From assembly GCF_009650765.1 (NCBI RefSeq), contig NZ_CP045740.1, positions 6,486,001-6,550,000 of the forward strand: DNA of 64,000 nucleotides, given 5' to 3'. Below the pieces are notes generated by a model. The model saw only the letters and a program-made list of their open reading frames with translations, was not told the DNA's origin and ran no database searches. Positions within the stretch are counted from its first letter, which is position 1. Each line of letters opens with the position of its first letter. Of the stretch, positions 24,812-33,489 are shown piece by piece. The translations under genes were made by a program, and so were the position numbers. The DNA comes from Streptomyces sp. SUK 48 (GTDB lineage Bacteria; Actinomycetota; Actinomycetes; Streptomycetales; Streptomycetaceae).

Positions 24812-25933
24812 ATGTCGGCACCCAATAAGTCGTACGACCCTGTCGAGGTCGAGGCGTTGAAACCCGAAGAGATCGAGCGCATGCGGGACGAGGCGCTCGC
24901 CGCCTTCGCCGCCGCGGACTCCCTCGACGCGCTCCACGAGGCCAAGGTCGCCCACACCGGCCCCGCGTCCGCGCTCTCGCTCGCCAACCGCGAGATCGGC
25001 GCCCTGCCCCCGCACGCCAAGGCCGAGGCCGGCAAGCGCGTCGGCATGGCCCGCGGCGCCGTCAACAAGGGGCTCGCCGCCCGCCAGACCGAGCTGGAGG
25101 CCGAGCGCGACGCCCGGGTGCTCGTCGAGGAGGACGTCGACGTCACGCTGCCGTACGACCGCGTCCAGGCCGGCGCCCGGCACCCGCTGACCACGCTGTC
25201 GGAGCGCATCGAGGACATCTTCGTGGCCATGGGCTACGAGGTCGCCGAGGGCCCCCAGGCCGAGGCCGAGTGGTTCAACTTCGACGCCCTGAACATCGGC
25301 CCGGACCACCCGGCCCGCGGCGAGGCCGACACGTTCTTCGTCGAGGGCCCGGACGGCGGCGCCGAGTCGGGTGTGGTCATGCGCACCCACACCTCGCCCG
25401 TGCAGATCCGCTCGCTGCTCGGCCGCGACCTGCCGGTCTACGTGATCTGCCCCGGCCGCGTCTACCGCACCGACGAGCTGGACGCCACGCACACGCCCGT
25501 CTTCCACCAGGTCGAGCTGCTCGCCGTGGACGAGGGCCTGACCATGGCCGACCTCAAGGGCACCCTGGACCACATGGTCCAGTCCCTGTTCGGTGAGGGC
25601 ATGAAGACCCGGCTGCGCCCGAACTTCTTCCCCTTCACCGAGCCGAGCGCCGAGATGGACATGCTCTGCTACGTGTGCAAGGGCGAGTCCGTCGGCAACC
25701 CCGACCGCCCCTGCCGCACCTGCTCCAGCGAGGGCTGGATCGAGCTGGGCGGCTGCGGCATGGTCAACCCGCGGGTGCTCACCGCCTGCGGCGTCGACCC
25801 GGAGAAGTACAGCGGCTTCGCCTTCGGGTTCGGCATCGAGCGGATGCTGATGTTCCGCCACAATGTGGAAGACATGCGAGACATGGTCGAGGGTGACGTC
25901 CGGTTCACCCGGCCCTTCGGGATGGAGATCTGA
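24812..25933 (+). CDS. pheS: Phenylalanyl-tRNA synthetase alpha subunit
   Basis: 373 residues. Charges tRNA-Phe as an alpha2beta2 enzyme with PheT. N-terminal coiled coil binds tRNA; catalytic core has motif 2 ([25 protein letters not shown]), [14 protein letters not shown], and motif 3 [14 protein letters not shown] CxxC-like pair of cysteines ([18 protein letters not shown]) suggests the zinc-type insertion seen in some actinobacterial PheS. ATG 24812 gives the usual [10 protein letters not shown] start; ATG 24803 is an in-frame alternative. No T-box or leader peptide was recognised in the 131-nt gap upstream. Confidence 0.96.
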   Translation: MSAPNKSYDPVEVEALKPEEIERMRDEALAAFAAADSLDALHEAKVAHTGPASALSLANREIGALPPHAKAEAGKRVGMARGAVNKGLAARQTELEAERDARVLVEEDVDVTLPYDRVQAGARHPLTTLSERIEDIFVAMGYEVAEGPQAEAEWFNFDALNIGPDHPARGEADTFFVEGPDGGAESGVVMRTHTSPVQIRSLLGRDLPVYVICPGRVYRTDELDATHTPVFHQVELLAVDEGLTMADLKGTLDHMVQSLFGEGMKTRLRPNFFPFTEPSAEMDMLCYVCKGESVGNPDRPCRTCSSEGWIELGGCGMVNPRVLTACGVDPEKYSGFAFGFGIERMLMFRHNVEDMRDMVEGDVRFTRPFGMEI

Positions 25934-28449
25934 TGCGGGTCCCGCTTTCTTGGCTGCGGGAGTACGTCGACCTGCCGGCCACCGAGACCGGCCGTGACGT
26001 CCAGGCCAAGCTCATTTCGGCCGGTCTCGAGGTCGAGACCGTCGAGCAGCTCGGCGCCGACCTCAAGGGCCCCCTGGTCGTGGGCCAGGTGCTGACCATC
26101 GAGGAGCTGGAGGGCTTCAAGAAGCCGATCCGCTTCTGCACGGTCGACGTCGGCCAGGCCAACGGCACCGGTGAGCCCCAGGAGATCGTCTGCGGCGCCC
26201 GCAACTTCGCGGTCGGCGACAAGGTCGTCGTGGTGCTGCCCGGCGCCACCCTGCCCGGCGGCTTCTCCATCGCCGCCCGCAAGACCTACGGCAGGGTCTC
26301 GCACGGCATGATCTGCTCCACCGACGAGCTGGGCATGGGCGACGACGGCACGCACGGCATCATCGTGCTGCCGCCGGAGACCGAGCCGGGCAGGGACGCC
26401 ATCGAGCTCCTGGAGCTGGTGGACGAGGTCCTGGACATCGCCGTCACCGCCAACCGCGGCGACTGCCTGTCCCTGCGCGGCGTCGCCCGCGAGACCGCCA
26501 TCGCCTACGGCCTGCCGCTGCGCGACCCCGCCCTGATCGACGTGCCCGCGCCCAACGCGTACGGCTACCCGGTCCAGGTCTCCGACCCGTTCGGCTGCGA
26601 CCGCTTCACCGCGCGCACCGTCACCGGCCTGCGCCCCGAGGCCCGCTCCCCGCTCTGGCTCACGCGCCGGCTCCAGAAGGTCGGCATGCGCCCGATCTCG
26701 CTGGCCGTCGACATCACCAACTACGTGATGATGGAGCTGGGCCAGCCGCTGCACGCCTACGACCGCACCTCGGTCCAGGGCACCATCGGCGTGCGCCGCG
26801 CCCAGGAGGGCGAGAAGCTCGTCACCCTGGACGGCGTCGAGCGCACGCTGCACGCCGAGGACCTGGTCATCACCGACGAGCGCGGCCCCATCGGCCTCGC
26901 CGGCGTGATGGGCGGCGCCAACACCGAGATCGCCGACCACGGCGAGGACGCGGCGGACGCGACCACCGAGGTCGTCATCGAGGCGGCCCACTTCAACGCG
27001 GTCTCCATCGCGCGCACGGCCCGCCGCCACAAGCTGCTGTCCGAGGCGTCCCGCCGCTTCGAGCGCGGGGTGGACCCGGCCGCCGCGGCCGCCGCCGCGC
27101 AGCGCACCGTGGACCTGCTGGTGCTGCTCGCGGGCGGCACCGCCGAGGCCGGCGTCACCGAGGTCATCGCGCCCTCCGCACCGCACACCATCACCGTCCC
27201 GGCGGACCACCCGGACAAGGTCGCGGGTGTCGCCTACGGCCGCGAGACCGTCGTACGCCGCCTCCAGGAGGTCGGCTGCGACGTCTACGGCCAGGACGAG
27301 CTGATCGTCACCGTGCCGTCCTGGCGGCCCGACCTGACGGACCCGAACGACCTCGCCGAAGAGGTCATCCGGCTGGAGGGCTACGAGAACCTGCCCGCCA
27401 CGCTGCCCAGGCCCCCGGCGGGCCGCGGTCTGACCACCGGCCAGCGGCTGCACCGCCGCATCGGCCGCGCGCTGGCCGGCGCCGGCTATGTCGAGGCGCT
27501 GAACTACCCGTTCCTCGGCGAGCAGGTCTTCGACCAGCTCGGCCTGGACGCGGGCGACCCGGTCCGCCGGGTCGTCAAGCTGGTCAACCCGCTCAGCGAC
27601 GAGGAGCCCGCGCTCCGTACGACGCTGCTGCCGGGCCTGCTGGGCGCGCTGCGGCGCAACACCGGCCGCGGCGGGCACGACCTGGCCCTGTTCGAGACCG
27701 GCCTGGTCTTCCACCCGCGCGCGGAGCGGCGGGCCGCCGGACACCTGCCGGTGGACCGGCGTCCCACCGACGAGGAGATCGCGGTCCTGAACGCGGCGCT
27801 GCCCGAGCAGCCGCGGCACGCCGCCGTCGTCCTCACCGGCGCCCGTGAGCAGGCCGGCTGGTGGGGCAAGGGCCGCCCGGCCGACTGGGCCGACGCCGTC
27901 GAGGCCGCGCGCACCGTGGCCCACGAGGCCGGTGCCGAACTCCTCGTGCGCAAGGGCCAGTACGGCCCCTGGCACCCGGGCCGCTGCGCCGAGCTGCTCG
28001 TCGTCGTGGACGGCGCCGAGCGGGTCGTGGGCCACGCGGGCGAACTGCACCCGCGCGTCGTCAAGGCGCTGGGCCTGCCGGAGCGCACCTGCGCGATGGA
28101 GCTGGACCTGGACACCCTGGAGGAGGCCGGCGACGGCATCCCGATGGCGCCCGGCATCTCCTCCTTCCCGGTCGCCACGCAGGACGTCGCCCTCGTGGTC
28201 GACAAGCCGGTGCCGGCGGCCGAGGTCGAGGCCGCGCTGCGCGCCGGTGCCGGTGAACTGCTGGAGTCCATCCGGCTGTTCGACGTCTACGAGAACGACG
28301 GGCAGCTGGGCGAGGGCCGCAAGTCGCTGGCGTACGCGCTGCGCTTCCGCGCCCCCGACCGGACGCTGACGGTGGACGAGGCGTCGGCGGCCCGGGACGC
28401 GGCCGTCGCCCTGGCGGGCGAGCGCACCGGAGCCGTGCTGCGCGGCTGA
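25933..28449 (+). CDS. pheT: Phenylalanyl-tRNA synthetase beta subunit
   Basis: 838 residues, full length. N-terminal B1 and the tRNA-binding OB domain ([26 protein letters not shown]), B3/B4 editing domain that clears mischarged Tyr ([19 protein letters not shown]), B5 near 420-500, core homologous to the alpha subunit, and C-terminal FDX-ACB anticodon domain ([20 protein letters not shown]). The ATG shares one base with the pheS stop (TGATG), ensuring coupled 1:1 synthesis. Confidence 0.97.
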   Translation: MRVPLSWLREYVDLPATETGRDVQAKLISAGLEVETVEQLGADLKGPLVVGQVLTIEELEGFKKPIRFCTVDVGQANGTGEPQEIVCGARNFAVGDKVVVVLPGATLPGGFSIAARKTYGRVSHGMICSTDELGMGDDGTHGIIVLPPETEPGRDAIELLELVDEVLDIAVTANRGDCLSLRGVARETAIAYGLPLRDPALIDVPAPNAYGYPVQVSDPFGCDRFTARTVTGLRPEARSPLWLTRRLQKVGMRPISLAVDITNYVMMELGQPLHAYDRTSVQGTIGVRRAQEGEKLVTLDGVERTLHAEDLVITDERGPIGLAGVMGGANTEIADHGEDAADATTEVVIEAAHFNAVSIARTARRHKLLSEASRRFERGVDPAAAAAAAQRTVDLLVLLAGGTAEAGVTEVIAPSAPHTITVPADHPDKVAGVAYGRETVVRRLQEVGCDVYGQDELIVTVPSWRPDLTDPNDLAEEVIRLEGYENLPATLPRPPAGRGLTTGQRLHRRIGRALAGAGYVEALNYPFLGEQVFDQLGLDAGDPVRRVVKLVNPLSDEEPALRTTLLPGLLGALRRNTGRGGHDLALFETGLVFHPRAERRAAGHLPVDRRPTDEEIAVLNAALPEQPRHAAVVLTGAREQAGWWGKGRPADWADAVEAARTVAHEAGAELLVRKGQYGPWHPGRCAELLVVVDGAERVVGHAGELHPRVVKALGLPERTCAMELDLDTLEEAGDGIPMAPGISSFPVATQDVALVVDKPVPAAEVEAALRAGAGELLESIRLFDVYENDGQLGEGRKSLAYALRFRAPDRTLTVDEASAARDAAVALAGERTGAVLRG

Positions 28450-28470
28450 CCCGCCTCGGAGCAAGGAGCG

Positions 28471-28500
28471 CGCCCGGTCACGGAGTTCCGTGGCCGGGCG
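28471..28500 (+). terminator. Terminator after pheT
   Basis: 14-bp stem, CGCCCGGTCACGGA with TCCGTGGCCGGGCG (one G-U-type mismatch), 2-nt loop, 21 nt after the pheT stop. Confidence 0.8.
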
Positions 28501-28545
28501 TGCTGTTGTCCGGGCGCGCTGTTGTCCGGGTGCGCTCTTGTCCGG
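28498..28545. repeat. Three tandem 16-nt repeats
   Basis: Unit GCGYGCTSTTGTCCGG three times at 28498, 28514 and 28530, starting within the pheT terminator arm. Intergenic, no protein. Confidence 0.7.
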
Positions 28546-28576
28546 ACACGCGGAGCGCCGGCCTGCCGTCCCCTGA

Positions 28577-28588
28577 TGCATAAATGCA
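28577..28588. promoter_or_regulatory. ARG-box-like palindrome TGCATAAATGCA
   Basis: TGCAT-AA-ATGCA lies 127 nt before the phosphatase gene. It resembles the ARG boxes at argC and argG, but its half-sites are 2 nt apart instead of 4, so ArgR binding is doubtful. Confidence 0.3.
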
Positions 28589-28715
28589 CTCCCACCTGCG
28601 CTTTCTCACTCGTTCGAGTGGTCATCGGAGGTGATCCAGTCCGCTCGGGCCATGGCGTCGACAGAATCGGACCGGCCTTTCGGGGCCGGTTCGTCCGCTC
28701 TGTCAGGGACTCTCC

Positions 28716-29780
28716 ATGGGGGACAGAGGCATGATCCGCATCAAGGCACGGGCACCCACCGCGCGAGGCGCCGTGCTCCCCACACTGTGGGGCGCGCTGG
28801 CGGTCGCCTACAAGTTCGGCTGCCCGCTCGCCACCCAGGAGCGGCTCGGCGCCCGCATCGCCGCCAGTGTCGTGTTCTTCGGCGTGGGCATCGGGCTGCT
28901 GGTCCATGTGCGGCGCGCCCTGCTGCGGGAGCTGCGGCTCGCCCGGCGGGCGGCCCGGGTCGCACAGGGCGTCGTCCTGCGGCCACCGCCCCCACGGCTC
29001 GACGGACTCGGCCTCGCCGCCGCCCAGTTGTCCGCGGACCGGGGCGCGAGCGTCGGCGGCGATCTGTACGAGGCCGTCGCCACCGAGCACGGGGTGCGGG
29101 TGGTGATGGGGGACGTGCGCGGGCACGGCCTGGCCGCCCTCGGCACCGTCGCCGCCCTCCTCGGCAGCTTCCGCGAGGCCGCCCATGACGAGGCCCGGCT
29201 CGACGGCGTGCTGCGCAGACTGGAGCGGGCGCTCGCCCGGCACCTGCGCGAACGAGCCCGCGCCGAACACCCCTCGACCGGCGGCACCGCGGACCTCGAC
29301 CACCCCGTCGCCGAGGAGTTCGTCACCGTCCTGCTCCTGGAGATCGGCCCGGACGGCACCCTCGGCGCCCTCAACTGCGGTCATCCCTGGCCCTATCGGC
29401 TCACCGGCACCGCCGTCGAACCCCTGACCCGTGCCGAACCGCTGCCCCCGCTGGGCCCGTTCCCGCTCCCGGCGGACCTCGCCCCACGGCGCTGCGCGCC
29501 GTTGCGGCCCGCCGAGTCGCTGGTCCTGTTCACCGACGGCGCCGAGGACGCCCGGGACGCCCGGGGCCGGTTCTTCGCCCTGCCCGACGCGCTGCGCACC
29601 GCCGTACGGGACCAGCCCGCCTCGCCGCAGCGGGTGTTGCGGGCCCTCTTCACGGCGCTGCTGCGGCACACCGGCGGCGCCCCCACCGACGACGTGGCCC
29701 TGCTGGTGCTGCGCAACGAGCGGGGACCGTCGGCCAGGGCGCGGGAGCCGGCCCGCCCGGCCACCACCACGCACGGCTGA
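28716..29780 (+). CDS. PP2C/SpoIIE-type serine phosphatase, membrane-anchored
   Basis: 354 residues. Two membrane helices near 22-42 and 48-66 (RIAASVVFFGVGIGLLVHVR), then a SpoIIE phosphatase domain: GASVGGDLYEAVATEHGVRV, MGDVRGHGLAAL, EEFVTVLLLEIG, NCGHPWPYRL, LVLFTDGAEDARDARGRFF and TDDVALLVL, which together supply the metal-binding Asp and Gly residues. Such proteins usually dephosphorylate anti-anti-sigma factors in stress signalling; no anti-sigma or STAS gene is adjacent. ATG 28716 (AGGGA 6 nt upstream) and ATG 28731 (GGGGGA 7 nt upstream) are equally plausible starts. Confidence 0.88.
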   Translation: MGDRGMIRIKARAPTARGAVLPTLWGALAVAYKFGCPLATQERLGARIAASVVFFGVGIGLLVHVRRALLRELRLARRAARVAQGVVLRPPPPRLDGLGLAAAQLSADRGASVGGDLYEAVATEHGVRVVMGDVRGHGLAALGTVAALLGSFREAAHDEARLDGVLRRLERALARHLRERARAEHPSTGGTADLDHPVAEEFVTVLLLEIGPDGTLGALNCGHPWPYRLTGTAVEPLTRAEPLPPLGPFPLPADLAPRRCAPLRPAESLVLFTDGAEDARDARGRFFALPDALRTAVRDQPASPQRVLRALFTALLRHTGGAPTDDVALLVLRNERGPSARAREPARPATTTHG

Positions 29781-29910
29781 TGGTTCCCGCCGGACCACCG
29801 CTGTAGGAGGGGGAGCCGGTGGCCCGGCGGGCCTCTCGAGGAGGACCACCAGTGAAGCGGCCGGCCACGCTCCGCGACAGCGCGCGCACGCCCCGGATGC
29901 GGGCATTCGG

Positions 29911-29944
29911 TTCACACCCCGTGTGAAGGCAGGGCCAGTACGCT
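29911..29944 (+). promoter_or_regulatory. Palindrome and -10 upstream of XRE regulator
   Basis: TTCACAC-CCC-GTGTGAA (29911-29927), perfect 7-bp arms, followed by a TACGCT -10-like element (29939-29944). The palindrome covers the expected -35, so it is a candidate operator, possibly for the XRE protein itself. Confidence 0.5.
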
Positions 29945-29974
29945 GAACGGCATCAGGCACTCGGGGGTCTTCCC

Positions 29975-31315
29975 ATGCAGCCCAACACTCTCCTTGACGC
30001 CATCCTGGACGAGGCGGGGATCTCGCACGCGGGTCTCGCCGCCCATGTGAACCAGGCAGGGCGCCGCCGGGGCCTCGCGCTCCGCTACGAACACACCGCC
30101 GTGGCGCGGTGGTTGAAGGGCCAGCGGCCCCGCGGCCAGGTGCCCGACCTGATCTGCGAGGTGCTGGCCGCCCGGCTGCACCGGCCCGTCACCCTGGACG
30201 ACATCGGCCTCGGTGTGCCCGGCCGGCCCGGCACCGGGTCCGCCGGCACCCTGTCCGGCTTCGTGGAGCGGGCCACCGCCCTGTGGCGCTCGGACGAACA
30301 GCAGCGCCCCCATGTGCTGGGCGCCCCGGCCGTCACCGGCACCCCCGCCGTGATGCCGGTCTGGGAATGGGAGAACCCGCCGGAGGACACCGATGTCTCG
30401 CGGGGTGGCAGACACCGGGTCACGGCGGCCGACATCGAGACGCTGCGCGCGGCCCGCGCCCACTACGAGCAGATGTACCGCAAGGCCGGCGGTGTCGCGA
30501 CCCGCGCCCGGATCGTCGGCTTCCTCAACGCCGAGGCGGCGCCCCTGCTGCGCGGCAGCTACACCGACGCCACCGGCCGCCAACTGCACCGCGCCACCGG
30601 CGGGTTGGTCGCCGTCGCCGGGATCTGCGCGTACGACTCCGACGCGCACGGACTCGCCCAGCGCTACTTCCACCAGGCGCTGCGGCTGGCAAAGGCCAGC
30701 GGGGACCGGGGACTCGGCGCCTACGTCATAGCGCTGCTGGTCAACCAGTCCCTGTTCATGCGGGAGTTCCGGCAGGCGGTGGCCTTCGCGGAGGCCGCGC
30801 TGCGCACCGCGGGCCGGCACATCACTCCCGCGCTCGCCTCCGACCTGTACGCGATGCAGGCCAAGGCGTACGCGCACCTGGGCGACGCGGGCAGCGCCCT
30901 CGGCTGCATCCGGCGGGCGGAGAGCGCCGCCGAACGCATCCGGCGCGGCCATGAACCCGACGAGACCGGCTATGTGCAGCCGGGCCTGGTCAATGTGCAG
31001 GTCGCCGAGGCACTGCTCAGCCTGGGTGAACTCGCCGCCGCCCGGGAGCACGCGGCGGCCGCCGTGGACAACCCCGCGCACGACCGGGGCCGGGTGCACC
31101 GACTGGCCATGCTCAGCACCATCGAACTGCGCCAGGGCAACGCGGAGAAGGCCGTGGTCACCGCCGTGCAGATGGCCGAGCAGGCGCGCGGCATGGAGTC
31201 CCAGCGGCTGCGCGACCGGCTGCGTGCGGTGCGCGAACATCTGGCGCGCTGCGGCTCACCCGGCACCACCGAGGCCGCCGAACTCATCGACGGGGCGCTG
31301 CGCGTGCCCCTGTAG
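29975..31315 (+). CDS. NsdA-like regulator: XRE HTH with TPR-type repeats
   Basis: 446 residues. N-terminal HTH-like region (LLDAILDEAGISHAGLAAHV, VARWLKGQRPRG) and a long alpha-helical C-half with TPR-like pairs (YFHQALRLAKASGDRGLGAY, AVAFAEAALRTAGRH, MQAKAYAHLGDAGSALGCIR). It resembles the Streptomyces NsdA family, negative regulators of sporulation and antibiotic production, though whether it is NsdA or a paralogue is not decided. GGGGG 7-8 nt before the ATG. Followed by a NUDIX gene 65 nt away. Confidence 0.82.
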   Translation: MQPNTLLDAILDEAGISHAGLAAHVNQAGRRRGLALRYEHTAVARWLKGQRPRGQVPDLICEVLAARLHRPVTLDDIGLGVPGRPGTGSAGTLSGFVERATALWRSDEQQRPHVLGAPAVTGTPAVMPVWEWENPPEDTDVSRGGRHRVTAADIETLRAARAHYEQMYRKAGGVATRARIVGFLNAEAAPLLRGSYTDATGRQLHRATGGLVAVAGICAYDSDAHGLAQRYFHQALRLAKASGDRGLGAYVIALLVNQSLFMREFRQAVAFAEAALRTAGRHITPALASDLYAMQAKAYAHLGDAGSALGCIRRAESAAERIRRGHEPDETGYVQPGLVNVQVAEALLSLGELAAAREHAAAAVDNPAHDRGRVHRLAMLSTIELRQGNAEKAVVTAVQMAEQARGMESQRLRDRLRAVREHLARCGSPGTTEAAELIDGALRVPL

Positions 31316-31349
31316 GCGCCCTGTGGGCGCACGTCCGCTGCTGCGATAT

Positions 31350-31375
31350 TGCCACCTACCCCCCGAAAGGTGGCA
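31350..31375 (+). promoter_or_regulatory. Hairpin masking the NUDIX ribosome site
   Basis: TGCCACCT (31350-31357) pairs with AGGTGGCA (31368-31375) around a C-rich loop. The right arm contains the AAAGGTGG ribosome site, 6 nt before the ATG, so folding would hide it. It could equally be a DNA operator. Confidence 0.45.
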
Positions 31376-31380
31376 GAACC

Positions 31381-31917
31381 ATGCAGTGGACGAAACAGAA
31401 CGAACAAACGGTGTATGAAAACCGCTGGTTCAGCGTCAATCTCGCGGATGTCGAGCTGCCCGACGGCCGGCATCTGGACCACTTCCTCATCCGGATGCGC
31501 CCGGTGGCCGTCGCCACGGTCGTCAACGAGGCCAACGAGGTCCTGCTGCTCTGGCGGCACCGCTTCATCACCGACACCTGGGGCTGGGAACTGCCCGCCG
31601 GCGTCGTCGAGGACGGCGAGGACATCGCGAGCGCGGCCGCCAGGGAACTGGAGGAGGAGACCGGCTGGCGGCCGGGGCCCCTGCGGCACCTGATGACGGT
31701 GGAGCCGTCCAACGGCCTCACCGACGCCCGGCACCACATCTACTGGTCCGACCAAGGCGAGTACCTCGGGCACCCCGTGGACGACTTCGAGTCGGACCGC
31801 CGGGAGTGGGTACCCCTCAAGCTCGTCCCCGACCTGATCGCCCGCGGGGAGGTCCCGGCCGCCAACATGGCGGCCGCGTTACTGCTGCTGCACCACCTCA
31901 GGCTCGCCGACGGCTGA
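31381..31917 (+). CDS. NUDIX hydrolase (ADP-ribose pyrophosphatase-like)
   Basis: 178 residues. Complete NUDIX box GVVEDGEDIASAAARELEEE + TGW (Gx5Ex7REUxEExGU). YENRWFSVNLADVELPDG at the start and the pattern of an ADP-sugar pyrophosphatase suggest hydrolysis of a nucleoside diphosphate sugar; substrate unproven. Codon 167 is TTA (31879-31881), implying bldA dependence. It follows the NsdA-like regulator and carries a hairpin over its ribosome site. Confidence 0.9.
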   Translation: MQWTKQNEQTVYENRWFSVNLADVELPDGRHLDHFLIRMRPVAVATVVNEANEVLLLWRHRFITDTWGWELPAGVVEDGEDIASAAARELEEETGWRPGPLRHLMTVEPSNGLTDARHHIYWSDQGEYLGHPVDDFESDRREWVPLKLVPDLIARGEVPAANMAAALLLLHHLRLADG

Positions 31918-31980
31918 TCACCGGGCGCCGGTCACCGAGTGCCGGTCGCTGAGCGCCCGTCACCGAGGTCCGCTCATCGA
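31915..31980. repeat. Degenerate tandem repeats after NUDIX gene
   Basis: Four units of about 15 nt built on CGCCGGTCACCGAG between the NUDIX stop and the stop of the convergent small membrane protein gene. Each carries TCACCGA or CTGAG. Confidence 0.5.
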
Positions 31981-31983
31981 GGG

Positions 31984-32244
31984 CTAATGGGCGCGCAGCG
32001 CTCCCCAGACGGTCACCACCAGCGCGCCGAGCGCGGTCAGCGCGGCGAGCGAGGGCAGCGGCCAGCGCGTGTGTTCCAGCGAGACCATGCGGGAGTTCAG
32101 CTCGTCCAGTTCCTTGGCGGTCTCCTCGGTGCGATGACCGAGCAGTGCGAGTCCGCCCTCGACCCGGGCGTAGGCCACGTCCAGTCGGCGCCGTAACTCT
32201 GCGAGTTCTCCATGGACCACGGGGTGCTCCGGATCGCCGGTCAA
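31984..32244 (-). CDS. Small coiled-coil, C-tail-anchored membrane protein
   Basis: 86 residues from a TTG start (32242-32244) with GGAGAGGAG 7 nt upstream; the frame extends further but that part is not protein-like. Residues about 10-58 form a charged helix (ELAELRRRLDVAYARVEGGL, RTEETAKELDELNSRMVSLE) and the last 25 a membrane anchor (SLAALTALGALVVTVWGAL). XhlA-like in layout; function unknown. Confidence 0.65.
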   Translation of the reverse strand: MTGDPEHPVVHGELAELRRRLDVAYARVEGGLALLGHRTEETAKELDELNSRMVSLEHTRWPLPSLAALTALGALVVTVWGALRAH

Positions 32245-32335
32245 GGGTCCACTCCTCTCCGTAGTAGAACGGGGGGTTCCGCACCCCCTTGCATGCGCAT
32301 AGAGAGTGAACTCGCCTGGTGGTCGCGTGGGGAGC

Positions 32336-32369
32336 GTGTGCGCCGGGTGTCTGCGGGCCCGGCGCACAC
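32336..32369. terminator. Intergenic hairpin
   Basis: GTGTGCGCCGGG pairs perfectly with CCCGGCGCACAC (12 bp, 10-nt loop) in the 195-bp gap between the small membrane protein start and the dehydrogenase stop. Probably a back-up terminator. Confidence 0.5.
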
Positions 32370-32382
32370 ACGGTGTGTGAAA

Positions 32383-32422
32383 CGGATGTGCCCGGCACCG
32401 AATCCGGTGCCGGGCACATCCG
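32383..32422 (-). terminator. Terminator of the hydroxyacyl-CoA dehydrogenase gene
   Basis: Perfect 18-bp stem (32383-32400 with 32405-32422), 4-nt loop, 17 nt past the dehydrogenase stop on the minus strand. One of the strongest hairpins in the window. Confidence 0.85.
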
Positions 32423-32439
32423 TTGGTAGCTGAGCGTGA

Positions 32440-33315
32440 TCAGCCGTAGGAGTAGAACCCCGAGCCGGTCTTGCGGCCGAGCCGGCCCGCCTCGACCATG
32501 CGCTGGAGCAGCGGGGGAGCGGCGTACAGCGGCTCCTTGTACTCGGCGTACATCGAGTTGGCGATGGAGACGATGGTGTCCAGGCCGATCAGGTCGGACA
32601 GCTTCAGCGGGCCCATCGGGTGGGCGCAGCCCATCTCCATGCCGTTGTCGATGTCCTCGCGGCTCGCGATGCCCGACTCGAACATCCGGATCGCGGAGAG
32701 CAGATAGGGCACGAGCAGCGCGTTCACCACGAAGCCGGAGCGGTCCTGGGCGCGGATCGCGTGCTTGCCGAGCACCTTCTCGGCGAATGCCTGGGCACGG
32801 CTGAGGGTGCCCTCGGAGGTGGTGAGCGCCGGGATCAGCTCCACCAGGCTCTGCACCGGGGCCGGGTTGAAGAAGTGGATGCCCACGACATGGTCCGGGC
32901 GCGAGGTGGCGACCGCGAGCTTCACCAGCGGGATGGAGGAGGTGTTGGAGGCCAGGATCGCGTCCGGCCGGGTCACCACCTGGTCGAGGACCTGGAAGAT
33001 CTCCGTCTTCACGGCCTCGCTCTCCACGACCGCCTCGATCACGAGGTCGCGGTCGGCGAACTCGCCGAGATCCGTGGTGAAGCTGAGCCGCGCCTGGGTG
33101 CCGTCCCGCTCCTCCGCGGAGATCTTGCCGCGCTCGGCCGCCTTGGACAGGGAGTTGTGCAGCCGGGTACGGCCGATCTCCAGGGCCTCGCCGGTGGTCT
33201 CGGCGACCCTCACGTCCAGACCCGCGCGGGCGCACACCTCGGCGATGCCCGCGCCCATCTGGCCGCAGCCCACGACTCCGACGCGCGCGATATCGCCCGA
33301 TGGGATGCCTGTCAC
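32440..33315 (-). CDS. 3-hydroxybutyryl/3-hydroxyacyl-CoA dehydrogenase
   Basis: 291 residues. NAD fold with GCGQMGAGIAEV, DLVIEAVVESEAVKTEIFQV, SNTSSIPLVKLAVATSRPDH + VVGIHFFNPAP (catalytic His), and a C-terminal helical dimer domain (VNALLVPYLLSAIRMFESG, MGPLKLSDLIGLDT). Reversibly oxidises L-3-hydroxyacyl-CoA in beta-oxidation or in the crotonyl-CoA side of ethylmalonyl-CoA metabolism. GTG 33313-33315 has AAGGGGA upstream. Single-gene unit closed by a strong terminator. Confidence 0.93.
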   Translation of the reverse strand: MTGIPSGDIARVGVVGCGQMGAGIAEVCARAGLDVRVAETTGEALEIGRTRLHNSLSKAAERGKISAEERDGTQARLSFTTDLGEFADRDLVIEAVVESEAVKTEIFQVLDQVVTRPDAILASNTSSIPLVKLAVATSRPDHVVGIHFFNPAPVQSLVELIPALTTSEGTLSRAQAFAEKVLGKHAIRAQDRSGFVVNALLVPYLLSAIRMFESGIASREDIDNGMEMGCAHPMGPLKLSDLIGLDTIVSIANSMYAEYKEPLYAAPPLLQRMVEAGRLGRKTGSGFYSYG

Positions 33316-33489
33316 ATCGTCCCCTTCGCTGTTCTCCGGCTTTGGCTGGCAGACCTCCGGTTTTCGGCGCCTGCTCCGATCGTGCACGTTACCGCGAAGT
33401 ATCGATGATCGATCGTCGGGGTGCGGGCATTCTTGGCCACGGAGACCATCCGTGACCGAACGGATCCGGAACGTTAGGGAAAGTGGCCG

